Shown here: piece after piece, positions 17,765-25,927 of the stretch
Layout of the letters: every line of letters starts with the position of its first letter
How positions within the stretch are numbered: the stretch's first letter is position 1
From: Bacillus cereus
Lineage (GTDB): Bacteria > Bacillota > Bacilli > Bacillales > Bacillaceae_G
Direction: 5' to 3'
NCBI RefSeq assembly: GCF_002584535.1
Contig: NZ_NUOT01000029.1
Location: 1 to 64,000 of the forward strand
DNA length: 64,000 bases
Notes under the pieces: model-generated
The model's database searches: none
What the model was told of the DNA's origin: nothing
Seen by the model: the letters and a program-made list of their open reading frames with translations, nothing else
Made by a program: the position numbers and the translations under genes

Positions 17765-18224
17765 CTTCCTTCTTATACTCTTTCTTCGTTCCATCTGAGA
17801 AAACAACTTCTAAATCGAATTTTTGGTAATCTTTATCAAGTTGAAATACGTCTACAACTTGATCAATCACTTCTTGGTCAGGTGTATTTTTATCAAATGT
17901 TAACTTTTGTAGAAGTGGACTGAGTTTGGCAATAGCTTTGTCACTTGTTAGTTTTACATCAGTCTTGTGATCCTCAATCTTTCCTTCCATCTTTTTGTCG
18001 GCACCTTTATTTTTGTACTCCGCTTCATAATCTTTCTTCGTATCTTGGTAGTCAGCATTTAGGTGAAAGTCGTTAAAGTTAAGTTTTAAGTCTTGAGGTG
18101 CTTCATTTTTAGCTTCGTCTGTTGTTTTCTTATCAGAAGTTGGAGTTTCCTTTTTTGGTGTAGTACAACCTGTTAACGCAGGTACTAGCATAAGTGCTAA
18201 TAAAGCCGAAAGTAGAATTCTCAT
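17757..18224 (-). CDS. YusW-like lipoprotein
   Basis: A 155-residue exported lipoprotein with lipobox ALTGC (Cys20), a Thr/Lys/Glu-rich linker to about residue 45, and a C-terminal domain (LKLNFNDFHLNADYQDTK onward, ending EVVFSDGTKKEYKKEV) that resembles Bacillus YusW. Its role is unknown. An AAGGAGGAATAT ribosome site precedes the ATG. Confidence 0.75.
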   Translation of the reverse strand: MRILLSALLALMLVPALTGCTTPKKETPTSDKKTTDEAKNEAPQDLKLNFNDFHLNADYQDTKKDYEAEYKNKGADKKMEGKIEDHKTDVKLTSDKAIAKLSPLLQKLTFDKNTPDQEVIDQVVDVFQLDKDYQKFDLEVVFSDGTKKEYKKEVK

Positions 18225-18317
18225 TATATATTCCTCCTTAGTGTATCGTTCCTTCTATATAAGTTTTTCCCATTTTTATGTAATTATGTATGTGTTTCGA
18301 ATAAATTATTTCCCGTA

Positions 18318-18470
18318 ATGTATGCAGCAAGTGGTTATTTCAAAATAGCATTTGGTGATGGGAATTTAAAAAAGAATATTATTTCTCTATTATTTATAAT
18401 TGTCACCAAACAAATTGTAACTTTAATCGCCGTGGGGGGTATTCTTCTGATTAAAGAGACGCATAGTTAA
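18318..18470 (+). CDS. Small hydrophobic ORF, possible remnant of a membrane protein
   Basis: A 50-codon ORF beginning MYAASGYFKIAFGDG and continuing through one hydrophobic segment (IISLLFIIVTKQIVTLIAVG) to KETHS. The reading frame stays open upstream for some codons and there is no ribosome site, so it looks like the tail of a lost membrane protein. A terminator follows directly. Low confidence that it is expressed. Confidence 0.35.
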   Translation: MYAASGYFKIAFGDGNLKKNIISLLFIIVTKQIVTLIAVGGILLIKETHS

Positions 18471-18484
18471 AGAAGCATAAAGAA

Positions 18485-18513
18485 ACAGGGTATCCTTCAA
18501 AAGGATACCCTGT
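18485..18513 (+). terminator. Terminator
   Basis: ACAGGGTATCCTT / AAGGATACCCTGT with a CAAA-type loop. It can also serve the minus-strand oppA remnant. Confidence 0.75.
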
Positions 18514-18517
18514 TCTC

Positions 18518-18687
18518 TTATAATTGAAGCTTTACTAATGCGTCATTTTCTACACAGAAGTATGTTCCATAAGGGCTTTTTACAAATTTAGCAGGAACAA
18601 ATTAGCGGCAAGAATAGCGTCATTATTCAAGATAGTATTTACATACGCTTTTTTGTTCATTGCTTGGTTAATAACATGTTGAGCATT
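18518..18687 (-). pseudogene. Fragment of an OppA-like peptide-binding protein
   Basis: On the minus strand, NAQHVINQAMNKKAYVNTIL is followed by NNDAIL and then, after a frameshift, VPAKFVKSPYGTYFCVENDA. This aligns with the segment VRQAIDKSIDKKAFVNILLN ... LVPKNFAKGPNGKDFREENG of the intact gene immediately upstream. It is the remnant of a tandem paralogue; the rest has been deleted. Confidence 0.75.
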
Positions 18688-18698
18688 TACGCTTCACT

Positions 18699-20339
18699 TT
18701 ATTTTTCAATGTTAGCCCATTTGAAGTTAAGTGGTCCCGCAAAATCAACTTCAACCACTCCTTTTACATAGGAACGTTCTAAGTATGTTGTTCCATTTTG
18801 GTAAAGAGGAGAGACAACGGCATCTTTAAATAAGATTTTTTCTGCTTGTTTCAAGGCTTCCCAACGTGCCTTTTCATCACCAGCTAAGTCGGTTTTCACT
18901 TTTTGGATTAAGTCATCGAATTCTTTGTTGGAATAGTGATCTAAATTATATGGGTTATCAGTTGTAAATAACTCTAAGAATGTAATTGGATCAGCAAAAT
19001 CAGGGCTCCAACCATCGATAGCAATATCATAATTTCCTTGTAATAATAATGTGACTTGTTGTTTGCGTGGCTGATGCTTAATACTTACTGTTAATCCTTC
19101 TAAATTTTTCTCTAGCTGTTCTTTTAAATATTCACCAGTTTTTTTCGAAAGGTCATTATCGCTTGTTAATAATTCAATTGAAATTTTATCAGAACCTAAT
19201 TCTTGTTTTGCTTGCTTCCAGGATTTTTGAGCATCTTTTGTATTTTCTTTCGTTAAATTGCCATTCTCCTCACGAAAATCTTTTCCATTTGGTCCCTTTG
19301 CAAAATTCTTTGGAACTAGAGAATAAGCAGGAAGAGAGCCATCATTTAAGAGAATATTTACAAATGCCTTTTTATCTATCGATTTATCAATAGCTTGGCG
19401 GACATTTATATTTTGTAACGTTTTATTTTTCTGGTTCATACGTACAAATTGTACCCCAACATCAGGACGTTCTTTAAAGTTACTATCTTTACGATATTTA
19501 TCAACAAGATCAGATGTTAAAGTAAGTCGATCAATTTGTTTTGATTCATATAAGTTAACGGCTGTTGAATGGTCTTTGACAATATTAAAGTTAATTTCTT
19601 CAAGTTTCACATTATTCTTATCCCAATAGTTGGTATTTTTCTTGAATTTAAAGCTTTGTTCATGTTTCCAATCACTTAGTGTAAAGGCTCCATTATAGAT
19701 AAGCTTATTATCTTCTAATGCATATTTATTACCTTGTGATTTAAAGAATTCTTCATTAATTGGTAAGAATGTTGGGAATGCAGTTAAGCTAATAAAGTAT
19801 GGGACTGGACGCTCTAATTCAACTTCAAAAATATGATCATTAATTGCTTTTACACCCAGCTGATCAGCCGGAAGCTCTTTACTATTAATTTTTTTTGCAT
19901 TTTTTATATCAAAGAATAAAAATGCATATTCAGAAGCTGTTGCCGGGTCAACTGCACGTTGCCAAGCAAAAACGAAATCATTCGCTGTGACAGGTGTGCC
20001 ATTTGACCATTTTGAATTTCGTAAATGAAATGTATATTTTGTCTTATCAGGACTTACCTCATGAGACTTTGCAACGCCAGGAACAGGTTTATTTCCTTCA
20101 CCGAGGTTATATAAACCTTCAAATACGTTTCTCATTGCTTGACCAGAGTCAGTATCTGTAGCGCGTGCAGTGTCCATTGTACGTATTTCTGTGCCAGTGG
20201 CTAAGTTCAATATTTGTTTATCAGGAGCTTTATCTTTTGCGTTTGCTCCGTTGGCCTCTTCTTTATAGCTACCGCATCCTGTTAATAAAATACTTGCTCC
20301 TAAAACGGATGCAACAGCAGGTACAAAATTTTTTTTCAT
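18699..20339 (-). CDS. Oligopeptide ABC transporter substrate-binding lipoprotein (OppA-like, SAM-riboswitch controlled)
   Basis: A 546-residue SBP family 5 lipoprotein, with a signal peptide and lipobox LLTGC (Cys22), that captures peptides outside the membrane for an Opp-type permease. Family patterns include the N-terminal IRTMDTARATDTDSGQAMRN, FHLRNSKWSNGTPVTANDFV and DGWSPDFADPITFLELF. The start is ATG 20339 after TAGGGAGGAA; a longer in-frame start at 20390 lacks a ribosome site. No permease or ATPase genes adjoin it. A SAM riboswitch upstream suggests a sulfur or methionine link. Confidence 0.92.
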   Translation of the reverse strand: MKKNFVPAVASVLGASILLTGCGSYKEEANGANAKDKAPDKQILNLATGTEIRTMDTARATDTDSGQAMRNVFEGLYNLGEGNKPVPGVAKSHEVSPDKTKYTFHLRNSKWSNGTPVTANDFVFAWQRAVDPATASEYAFLFFDIKNAKKINSKELPADQLGVKAINDHIFEVELERPVPYFISLTAFPTFLPINEEFFKSQGNKYALEDNKLIYNGAFTLSDWKHEQSFKFKKNTNYWDKNNVKLEEINFNIVKDHSTAVNLYESKQIDRLTLTSDLVDKYRKDSNFKERPDVGVQFVRMNQKNKTLQNINVRQAIDKSIDKKAFVNILLNDGSLPAYSLVPKNFAKGPNGKDFREENGNLTKENTKDAQKSWKQAKQELGSDKISIELLTSDNDLSKKTGEYLKEQLEKNLEGLTVSIKHQPRKQQVTLLLQGNYDIAIDGWSPDFADPITFLELFTTDNPYNLDHYSNKEFDDLIQKVKTDLAGDEKARWEALKQAEKILFKDAVVSPLYQNGTTYLERSYVKGVVEVDFAGPLNFKWANIEK

Positions 20340-20403
20340 GTAAAATTCCTCCCTAAATTGTTTGGGTATTAAAAAATGGTTAATGAACAACTTTGAGGGA
20401 AAG

Positions 20404-20448
20404 AAAAATTCCCTCTTTTCTTATCGAGAAAGAGGGAATTTTGTTTAC
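20404..20448 (-). terminator. Riboswitch-controlled terminator before the oppA-like gene
   Basis: AAAATTCCCTCTTTCTC / GAAAAGAGGGAATTTTTC (minus strand) with a short loop and T-run sits between the SAM aptamer and the gene. It is the likely off-state hairpin. Confidence 0.85.
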
Positions 20449-20477
20449 AAGGCACGTACCTGTATATAAACGAAGTC

Positions 20478-20592
20478 CCTCATTCTATCTTTCAAGCATA
20501 ATGCTTGCAGGAAGTGGCACAGTATTCAAAGTGAACCTGTTGCCGAGGTTTCAAAGGGCCAGTCCCTCCACCTCTCTTGATACAATGAGTAA
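20478..20592 (-). ncRNA. SAM-I riboswitch (S-box)
   Basis: On the minus strand the conserved S-box core is seen: ATCAAGAGAGGTGGAGGGAC, CTGGCCCTTTGAAACCTCGG, CAACAGGTTC, GTGCCACTTCC, and the 3' P1 strand GATAGAATGAGGGAC. SAM binding favours the terminator at 20404-20448. The only gene downstream is the oppA-like lipoprotein gene, so that gene is predicted to be on when SAM/methionine is low. Confidence 0.93.
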
Positions 20593-20716
20593 ACATAATT
20601 GTTCGTATTAATTTTTTGTTTCTTTGATTATTCAAAATCTTACACCTTGATGAATTGACTGTCAACGAAATGAAATATAGTTTAAATTTTCAGTTTTTTA
20701 AACAAGGACATAAAAA

Positions 20717-20750
20717 GGAAGAGCACTGTGTAATTACACAGTGCTCACGT
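20717..20750 (-). terminator. Terminator downstream of proC
   Basis: The perfect palindrome GAGCACTGTGTAATTACACA-GTGCTC (20721-20746) is followed on the minus strand by TTCCTTTTTATG. Confidence 0.8.
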
Positions 20751-20850
20751 TTTTAAAGTCGAAATTATCAAGGCCTGGACTAATGCGGTGATTTTCATTT
20801 AATGAATTGCTTTCATATCTTCAGTGCTTAACAGCCTTTTCATGTCGTAA

Positions 20851-21654
20851 TTATTTCCCACTAGCTTTTTTGTTTGTTGCTTCAATTGCTTGATGAAGCA
20901 ATTTCGAAAAATTATATTCATATAAAACTTTTAAGCCTTCTGCAGTTGCACCACCTGGTGTTGTCACTTGTTCACGAAGCATAGCTGGGTCTTGATCCTG
21001 TTCTAGCATGGCAGCAGAGCCAGCAATCATTTGAATGACAAGATGTTTTGCTGTTGTTTCATCGATTCCATAGTTTTTTGTTGCTTCAATTAAGCTTTCA
21101 GCAAAGTGGTAGAGGAAGGCAGGTGCACTTCCAGTAACAGCGGTAAGCTGATGAATTTCTTCTTCTGTGCAAAGCTGGGATGTGCCAATTCCTTTTAAGA
21201 GTAGTTGCAGTGTTTCTTGATGCTCTCCATTTAGGAAGTGCCCCATTGTATAAAGGGAAATAGACTTTCCAATCGTTGCTGCTGTATTTGGCATAATCCA
21301 GGCAACGGGTGTACCTTGAGGAAGTTTTTCTTCTAAATAAGATGGACCAATTCCCGCGGCAATTGTTACGACGAACTGATGGGTCAGAAGAGGTGATAAT
21401 TCCGCTAATAACTGCTCATGTGCAGCTGGTGGCATCGCTAAAACAATAGTATCTACTGTTTTAATGCACGGTTTCCAATCATGTATAATTGAGATTCCGT
21501 ATTTTTGTTTTAATTGCTCAAGTTTCTCTATGTTACTTCGATTGGATACAATAATTTCTTCGATGTGTTCATTACTTGTTTTAAGCAGTCCTACGAAGAT
21601 TGCTTCCGCCATACGACCGGCACCAATAAATAAAATTCTATTTTTCTTTGGCAT
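20851..21654 (-). CDS. proC: Pyrroline-5-carboxylate reductase
   Basis: A 267-residue NAD(P)H-dependent enzyme, the last step of proline synthesis. The N-terminal Rossmann motif is FIGAGRMAEAI, AAGIGPSYLEE and WIMPNTAATIG lie mid-protein, and the C-terminal signature reads EQVTTPGGATAEGLKVL. The start MPKKN (21654) is chosen over an upstream in-frame ATG at 21702 because AGGAAGGAATAAAGG lies directly before it. Bacilli often have several proC paralogues, so this may be a secondary copy. Confidence 0.93.
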   Translation of the reverse strand: MPKKNRILFIGAGRMAEAIFVGLLKTSNEHIEEIIVSNRSNIEKLEQLKQKYGISIIHDWKPCIKTVDTIVLAMPPAAHEQLLAELSPLLTHQFVVTIAAGIGPSYLEEKLPQGTPVAWIMPNTAATIGKSISLYTMGHFLNGEHQETLQLLLKGIGTSQLCTEEEIHQLTAVTGSAPAFLYHFAESLIEATKNYGIDETTAKHLVIQMIAGSAAMLEQDQDPAMLREQVTTPGGATAEGLKVLYEYNFSKLLHQAIEATNKKASGK

Positions 21655-21761
21655 ATCCTTTATTCCTTCCTGCTTAGAATATGGTATAAAAAACGATAAC
21701 ATTTTGGAGAGAGTGTTGTAAAAAGAAAAGTCTTATAAAGAGAGTTTCATAATGAATAATA

Positions 21762-21796
21762 GGAAACCCCCGAAGCAGATATGCTTCGAGGGTTTG
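21762..21796 (-). terminator. Terminator of glcU
   Basis: AAACCCTCGAAGCA / TGCTTCGGGGGTTT on the minus strand follows the glcU stop; the T-run is weak. Confidence 0.7.
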
Positions 21797-21813
21797 ATTC
21801 ATAGCTTGTGTAA

Positions 21814-22665
21814 TTATGCTTTTGTCATACCAAGTAGAACGGCACCACCGATAATTAAAACACTACCTAGTGCAATAAATACCATTTGGCGTTTCGTTTT
21901 CTTTTCTCCTAAGAAGACAATTGCACCGAATGTAGAGATAACGATACCAGTTTGAGATAATGGGAAACTTGTTGCTACTCCAACTCGTGGTAATGAAAGA
22001 AGTAAGAATAAGTTCCCTGTTCCCCATAGTAAACCAGACAATGTGTTACGAACTGCGTATTTGTTAAACGGTTTATGTTTAGCTGTCAGTACCACTGCAC
22101 CAACAAACATACCAACTGCTTGCGGTAAAATAGCAGACCAACCATCGATATTGTACCAACGAATGATAATTACATATACAAGGTAACCAAAAGTAGAAAC
22201 AATTAAAGTTAAAAGTCCTTTTTTCAGTTGTCCCGGTGGCTGTGCATTTTCTTTATCATCTAATGAAGTAAAGACAACACCAATTACAATTAACAGAATT
22301 GCAATCGTTCCCATAATAATCGTAGTAGTAGTAGTCCACTCATGAAAAGCAATAACTCCAAAGATAGAAGTCGCAACAAGTTGCATACCAGTAGAAATCG
22401 TTACGGTTGTTGAAACGCCTAGTTTTTCAACTGTTTTTAATTGATTTACTTGTCCTAAAGCCCAGAATAGACCTGAAATGAAGCCGACAATTAAGATTGT
22501 CATCGTTAAAGCTGGTTGAGTAAATACATACATGATTGTTGCGAAGAATAGAGCACCGATTGTCATACCCACCGTTTGGCTATATGCACCACCGCCCATT
22601 TTTACGCTTACTAATAAGATGTTTCCCCATGCAAGTGCAGGAAGAAGCGCTAATAAAATGTCCAT
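21814..22665 (-). CDS. glcU: Glucose uptake protein GlcU (GRP family)
   Basis: A 283-residue protein with about ten membrane helices, of the glucose/ribose porter family; B. subtilis and B. cereus GlcU import glucose without PTS phosphorylation. Recognisable segments are the N-terminal LLALLPALAWGNILLVSVK and GLFWALGQVNQLKTVEKLG in the middle. It starts ATG after AAAGGAGTC. A near-palindromic operator candidate lies upstream at 22716-22758. Confidence 0.9.
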   Translation of the reverse strand: MDILLALLPALAWGNILLVSVKMGGGAYSQTVGMTIGALFFATIMYVFTQPALTMTILIVGFISGLFWALGQVNQLKTVEKLGVSTTVTISTGMQLVATSIFGVIAFHEWTTTTTIIMGTIAILLIVIGVVFTSLDDKENAQPPGQLKKGLLTLIVSTFGYLVYVIIIRWYNIDGWSAILPQAVGMFVGAVVLTAKHKPFNKYAVRNTLSGLLWGTGNLFLLLSLPRVGVATSFPLSQTGIVISTFGAIVFLGEKKTKRQMVFIALGSVLIIGGAVLLGMTKA

Positions 22666-22715
22666 TACAAGACTCCTTTCTTTTTGTTATACTGATATAA
22701 TTAAGTTCGTTCTAC

Positions 22716-22758
22716 CGATCGGTAATTTCCCACCTAGAAAGTAGAAGATTACCGATCG
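22716..22758. promoter_or_regulatory. Inverted repeat upstream of glcU
   Basis: CGATCGGTAAT (22716-22726) and its reverse complement ATTACCGATCG (22748-22758) are 21 bp apart. A minus-strand -10-like TATAAT region lies between them and the glcU start. This looks like a regulator-binding site or looped operator. The gap from 22760 to 22915 shows nothing else. Confidence 0.5.
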
Positions 22759-22918
22759 CTAAAACAGGATGAAGAATTTACGATATAAATGCGTTTTCAT
22801 TTCTTCATCTTTTCAAACACCTTCATATGATAACAGGAAAGTGCCCTTTTTTGAAAGTAAATTCAAATAGAATGTATATTTCTATAAATATCAAGATTCT
22901 GTTATTTTTTAAATAAAA

Positions 22919-22942
22919 AAAGACCTCAAATTTGAGGTCTTC
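22919..22942 (-). terminator. Terminator of a gene-less conserved-promoter locus
   Basis: AGACCTCAAATTTGAGGTCT is a perfect palindrome followed on the minus strand by TTTTTTTATTT. It ends the transcript predicted from the promoter at 23050-23110. Confidence 0.8.
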
Positions 22943-23110
22943 TTTATAAAGGGGATTGGGGAAATAAAGTTGCTTAATTTTTTACTAATGGGAAGGGGGG
23001 GACAATCCAATTCCCATTCGCTTTACTTTATGACTTTATTATATAAAATACGGGTAATAGAAACTATCGAATTAGCTTACAGTAAGATTACAAATTTGTA
23101 AGGTGAGAAC
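22943..23110 (-). other. Decayed member of the small-peptide gene family (promoter and 3' flank remain)
   Basis: The minus strand has the full conserved 40-bp promoter element, starting CTTACA at about 23109 and ending CGATAGT near 23066, with TATAAT at the standard 59-bp offset. It also has the family's 3' flank (TTTCCCCAATCCCCTTTATA), but between them no peptide of the family can be read. The only ORF is about ten codons. A deletion of the coding part is the simplest reading. Confidence 0.6.
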
Positions 23111-23175
23111 AAAGTATTTCATTCTACAAAATAGTTTATTTTTCGGGAAATAAAAAAGCAGCTTTTTGTCGAAAG

Positions 23176-23853
23176 CTACTTTAAAGAAGTGATTCTTTTA
23201 TTAATGAATTGAATGCATAGTAAGAAAATGAGTGACATACCAACTGTTATGATAACTAGTGTCCAAGCTAACTGCATGTTACTTGCATCAATTGCCATAT
23301 AAATGGCTGTAGGAATTGTTTGTGTTTTTCCTGGAATGTTACCAGCAAACATAAGTGTTGCTCCAAATTCCCCAAGTGCACGTACAAAGCTTAAGATCAT
23401 TCCGCTAAGTAATGCGGGGAATGCCAGTGGCAATGTGACATGTACGAAGACTTGGTATTCACTAGCTCCAAGGTCACGGGCACCGTCCTCAATTTGCTCG
23501 TTTGCAATAGAAAACCCTGTCTTTGCCGATTGATACATAAGTGGGAATGAAACGATTGTTGAAGCGATGACAGCAGCCCACGATGTAAACATAATAGACT
23601 GTTGAAATAATGATTCAATCCACTTACCAACTGGGCTGTTATTCCCGAAAATAATAATGAGAAAAAACCCAATAACAGTTGGTGGAAGCACCATTGGTAA
23701 TAGAAAAATAGTTTCTAACAACACTTTATAACGCCGCGAAGAGCGCGCTAACACTCGTCCAATAACTGTGCCGAAAATCATAACAATAATGGTAGCGAGT
23801 GCGGCCACTCGTAAAGAAAGAAAAACAGGCGACCAAAGTGTATCAAATGTCAT
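23176..23853 (-). CDS. modB: Molybdate ABC transporter permease
   Basis: A 225-residue inner-membrane permease with five or six helices. The EAA loop EQIEDGARDLGASEYQVFVH (about residues 135-155) and the ending RALGEFGATLMFAGNIPGKT are typical of ModB. It starts 5 nt after the modA stop. No modC ATPase gene is in the neighbourhood, as in the B. subtilis yvgLM locus, so the ATPase must come from elsewhere. Confidence 0.93.
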   Translation of the reverse strand: MTFDTLWSPVFLSLRVAALATIIVMIFGTVIGRVLARSSRRYKVLLETIFLLPMVLPPTVIGFFLIIIFGNNSPVGKWIESLFQQSIMFTSWAAVIASTIVSFPLMYQSAKTGFSIANEQIEDGARDLGASEYQVFVHVTLPLAFPALLSGMILSFVRALGEFGATLMFAGNIPGKTQTIPTAIYMAIDASNMQLAWTLVIITVGMSLIFLLCIQFINKRITSLK

Positions 23854-23858
23854 AGTAG

Positions 23859-24665
23859 TTAAGGGAGGATTGTAAATCCATATTTTTTAAAGATAGATTG
23901 TGCATCTTTTGACTGTAAATATTCATAGAATGAAGTCGCCTCTTTCTTATGCTTGGATTCTTTTATAACTCCTGCAGGATAGTGGATAGGTTCATGAGAA
24001 ATAGCGGGTGCTGCAGCAGCTATTTTTACTTTATTTGAAATAAGAGCATCAGTTTTGTATACAATACCAGCGTCTACATTACCTGTTTCTACATATGTTA
24101 ACACTTGGCGGACGTCTTTTGTAAATACAATTTTGTTTTGTAGATCGTTCCATAGATTTTCATGTGTAAGAGAAGCCTTTGCGTATTTTCCAGCTGGTAC
24201 GGATTCAGGTGTACCGATTGCTAATTTCTTTACTTTATCTTCTTTCAACTCTTGAAATGTTTTAATAGAGCTTTCTTTTGGAACGACTAAAACAAGTTCA
24301 TTTCCAAGAAGATTTTTCCCCTCTTTTTCATTAATAATCCCTTTTTTTACAAGTGTTTGAAATTTATCTTCTGCTGCAGAGAAGAATAAATCAGCAGGGG
24401 CTCCTTGTTCAATCTGCTGCTGAAGTGCACCAGAACCGCCAAAGTTAAAGGAAAGCTTTATATTGGGTTCTTTTTGTTTATATTGTTTTTCGATTTCTTT
24501 GAAAGCATCTTGTAAACTGGCAGCTGCAGATATTGTAAGTTCAACTGTTTTGTTTTCTTTAGCATTTGTTTTTTCTTTCTTTTCTCCACTTGTACAAGCA
24601 GTGCTAAATATAAGAAGGAAAGAAAGCATGAATACCCCAATGTACCGTAATGTAAATTTGTTCAT
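23859..24665 (-). CDS. modA: Molybdate-binding lipoprotein
   Basis: A 268-residue periplasmic-type binding protein with signal peptide and lipobox FSTAC (Cys24). The mature domain begins VELTISAAASLQDAFKEIEK, with the oxyanion-binding serines in AAASL and NFGGSGALQQQIEQGAPADL, the family hallmark. It captures molybdate or tungstate for ModB. It is transcribed leftward from a promoter overlapping a long A/T palindrome. Confidence 0.94.
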   Translation of the reverse strand: MNKFTLRYIGVFMLSFLLIFSTACTSGEKKEKTNAKENKTVELTISAAASLQDAFKEIEKQYKQKEPNIKLSFNFGGSGALQQQIEQGAPADLFFSAAEDKFQTLVKKGIINEKEGKNLLGNELVLVVPKESSIKTFQELKEDKVKKLAIGTPESVPAGKYAKASLTHENLWNDLQNKIVFTKDVRQVLTYVETGNVDAGIVYKTDALISNKVKIAAAAPAISHEPIHYPAGVIKESKHKKEATSFYEYLQSKDAQSIFKKYGFTILP

Positions 24666-24707
24666 AAATAAAATCCCCTTTCTCTTTCTTCTGTTTAATT
24701 ATAACTA

Positions 24708-24744
24708 ATTATATTTAATTATAAATAGATATAATTAAATATAA
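24708..24744. promoter_or_regulatory. A/T palindrome between modA and its divergent regulator
   Basis: ATTATATTTAATTAT and ATAATTAAATATAAT flank a short ATAGAT centre. The near-perfect 37-bp inverted repeat lies in the divergent promoter region and is the likely operator of the adjacent molybdate-type regulator. Confidence 0.6.
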
Positions 24745-24825
24745 TGTGAAGTAAATCACTTTTTGAAAATATAGGAGAAATTTTCTTTCTTTGTTACAAT
24801 GAAAAGAGAAAGTGAGGAATCGTCT

Positions 24826-25746
24826 ATGGATCATCATTCCTACACAACGGAAGAAGTAGCAAACCGATTAAAAGTCTCAAAGTTAACAGTGTATGATTTA
24901 ATTAAAAAAGGTAAACTCCCTTCTTACAGAGTTGGTAGACAAATGCGCATTGATGCAGCGGATTTAGAACAATATATTAAGCAAATGAAAACTGGGAAGA
25001 TTCAAGATGTTTCTATAAAAATAGAGAAGAAGGATGGAAAAGCTTCCTGTGTCATTAGTGGGCAAGAGTTAACATTAGATATGCTAGCGAAGCATCTTGA
25101 AAGACTTTTACCAGGCTCTAGTATGCTCCGAGCTTATCAGGGGAGTTTAATGAGCTTAATTAAAATGTCTCAAGGAGAAGGAAGTATCGTTAGTTTACAT
25201 TTGTTTGATGGTGATACAAGGGAATATAACATTCCGTATGTAAAACGAATTTTAGTTGGACAGCCTTGTATTGTCATAAACTTACTAGCAAGAAATGTAG
25301 GGTTTTATGTCCAAAAAGGAAATCCAAAAGGAATACAAACGTGGGTTGACTTGAATCATTCATCGATTCAATTTGTGAATCGTGAAAAAGGATCAGGAAT
25401 TCGAGTGTTAGTAGATGAACAAGTGAGAATTCAAAATATAGCGAAAGCAAATATTCGAGGATATGATTGGGAAGAGTCAAATCACCTTGGAATTGCCTCG
25501 CAAATTGCTAACGGAAAAGCTGATGTTGGCGTAGGTTCAGAAAAGGTAGCGCAAATTGTGAATGTAGATTTTATTCCGCTGATGAAAGAACAATATGACT
25601 TGGTAATCTTAAAAAATAAAGAAAATGAACAACTTATTGAAGCAGTGAAAGAAATATTACAATCTACAGAATTTCAAAATGAACTGCGAGCAATTGGCGG
25701 ATATGATATAAGTAACACAGGTCAAATTATATATGAAACAAATTGA
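24826..25746 (+). CDS. Helix-turn-helix / substrate-binding-domain regulator of the mod genes (YvgK-like)
   Basis: A 306-residue protein: an N-terminal excisionase-type helix-turn-helix (YTTEEVANRLKVSKLTVYDL, KKGKLPSYRVGRQMRID, residues 4-50), a short middle domain, and a C-terminal periplasmic-binding-protein-like domain (about 115-300). The same architecture occurs in B. subtilis YvgK beside modA/modB. I infer that it senses molybdate or tungstate and represses modAB. Start 24826 has GTGAGGAAT upstream; the in-frame ATG at 24799 has no ribosome site. Confidence 0.82.
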   Translation: MDHHSYTTEEVANRLKVSKLTVYDLIKKGKLPSYRVGRQMRIDAADLEQYIKQMKTGKIQDVSIKIEKKDGKASCVISGQELTLDMLAKHLERLLPGSSMLRAYQGSLMSLIKMSQGEGSIVSLHLFDGDTREYNIPYVKRILVGQPCIVINLLARNVGFYVQKGNPKGIQTWVDLNHSSIQFVNREKGSGIRVLVDEQVRIQNIAKANIRGYDWEESNHLGIASQIANGKADVGVGSEKVAQIVNVDFIPLMKEQYDLVILKNKENEQLIEAVKEILQSTEFQNELRAIGGYDISNTGQIIYETN

Positions 25747-25788
25747 AAAAGCTGCTTGTCTATATAAGACGAGCAGCTTTTTCTATAT
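25746..25788. terminator. Bidirectional terminator
   Basis: AAAAAGCTGCTTGTCT / AGACGAGCAGCTTTTT with loop ATATA separates the regulator from the convergent small-peptide operon. Confidence 0.85.
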
Positions 25789-25810
25789 AAAGGGGATAGG
25801 GGAAACAATT

Positions 25811-25915
25811 TTATAAGACAAGTCCTTGAGCAAGTGCATAAATAAAAGCTGTAAGAAGAGCTGCACCGCTTGCAAGTCCGATAAAGTCAAATTTGTTAAA
25901 AGTAATGTTGTTCAT
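25811..25915 (-). CDS. Small hydrophobic peptide, class A (34 aa)
   Basis: The peptide begins MNNITFNKFDFIGLASGAAL and ends LTAFIYALAQGLVL. It has a short polar N terminus and one hydrophobic helix with a small-residue GLASGAA segment. Near-identical paralogues lie at 28387-28482 and 29452-29547, and the core (D-F/L-I/L-G-x-A-S-G-A-A-x-L-T-A) recurs in the array at 58231-58868. An AAGGAGAG ribosome site precedes the ATG. It is the second gene of a two-gene operon. Function is unknown; a membrane-active or signalling peptide is possible. Confidence 0.75.
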   Translation of the reverse strand: MNNITFNKFDFIGLASGAALLTAFIYALAQGLVL

Positions 25916-25927
25916 TGTAATCTCTCC

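Noticed and set aside
20393-20611. 72-codon plus-strand frame
   Set aside because: It is antisense to the SAM riboswitch and its terminator.
21752-21955. 67-codon plus-strand frame
   Set aside because: It is antisense to glcU and its terminator.
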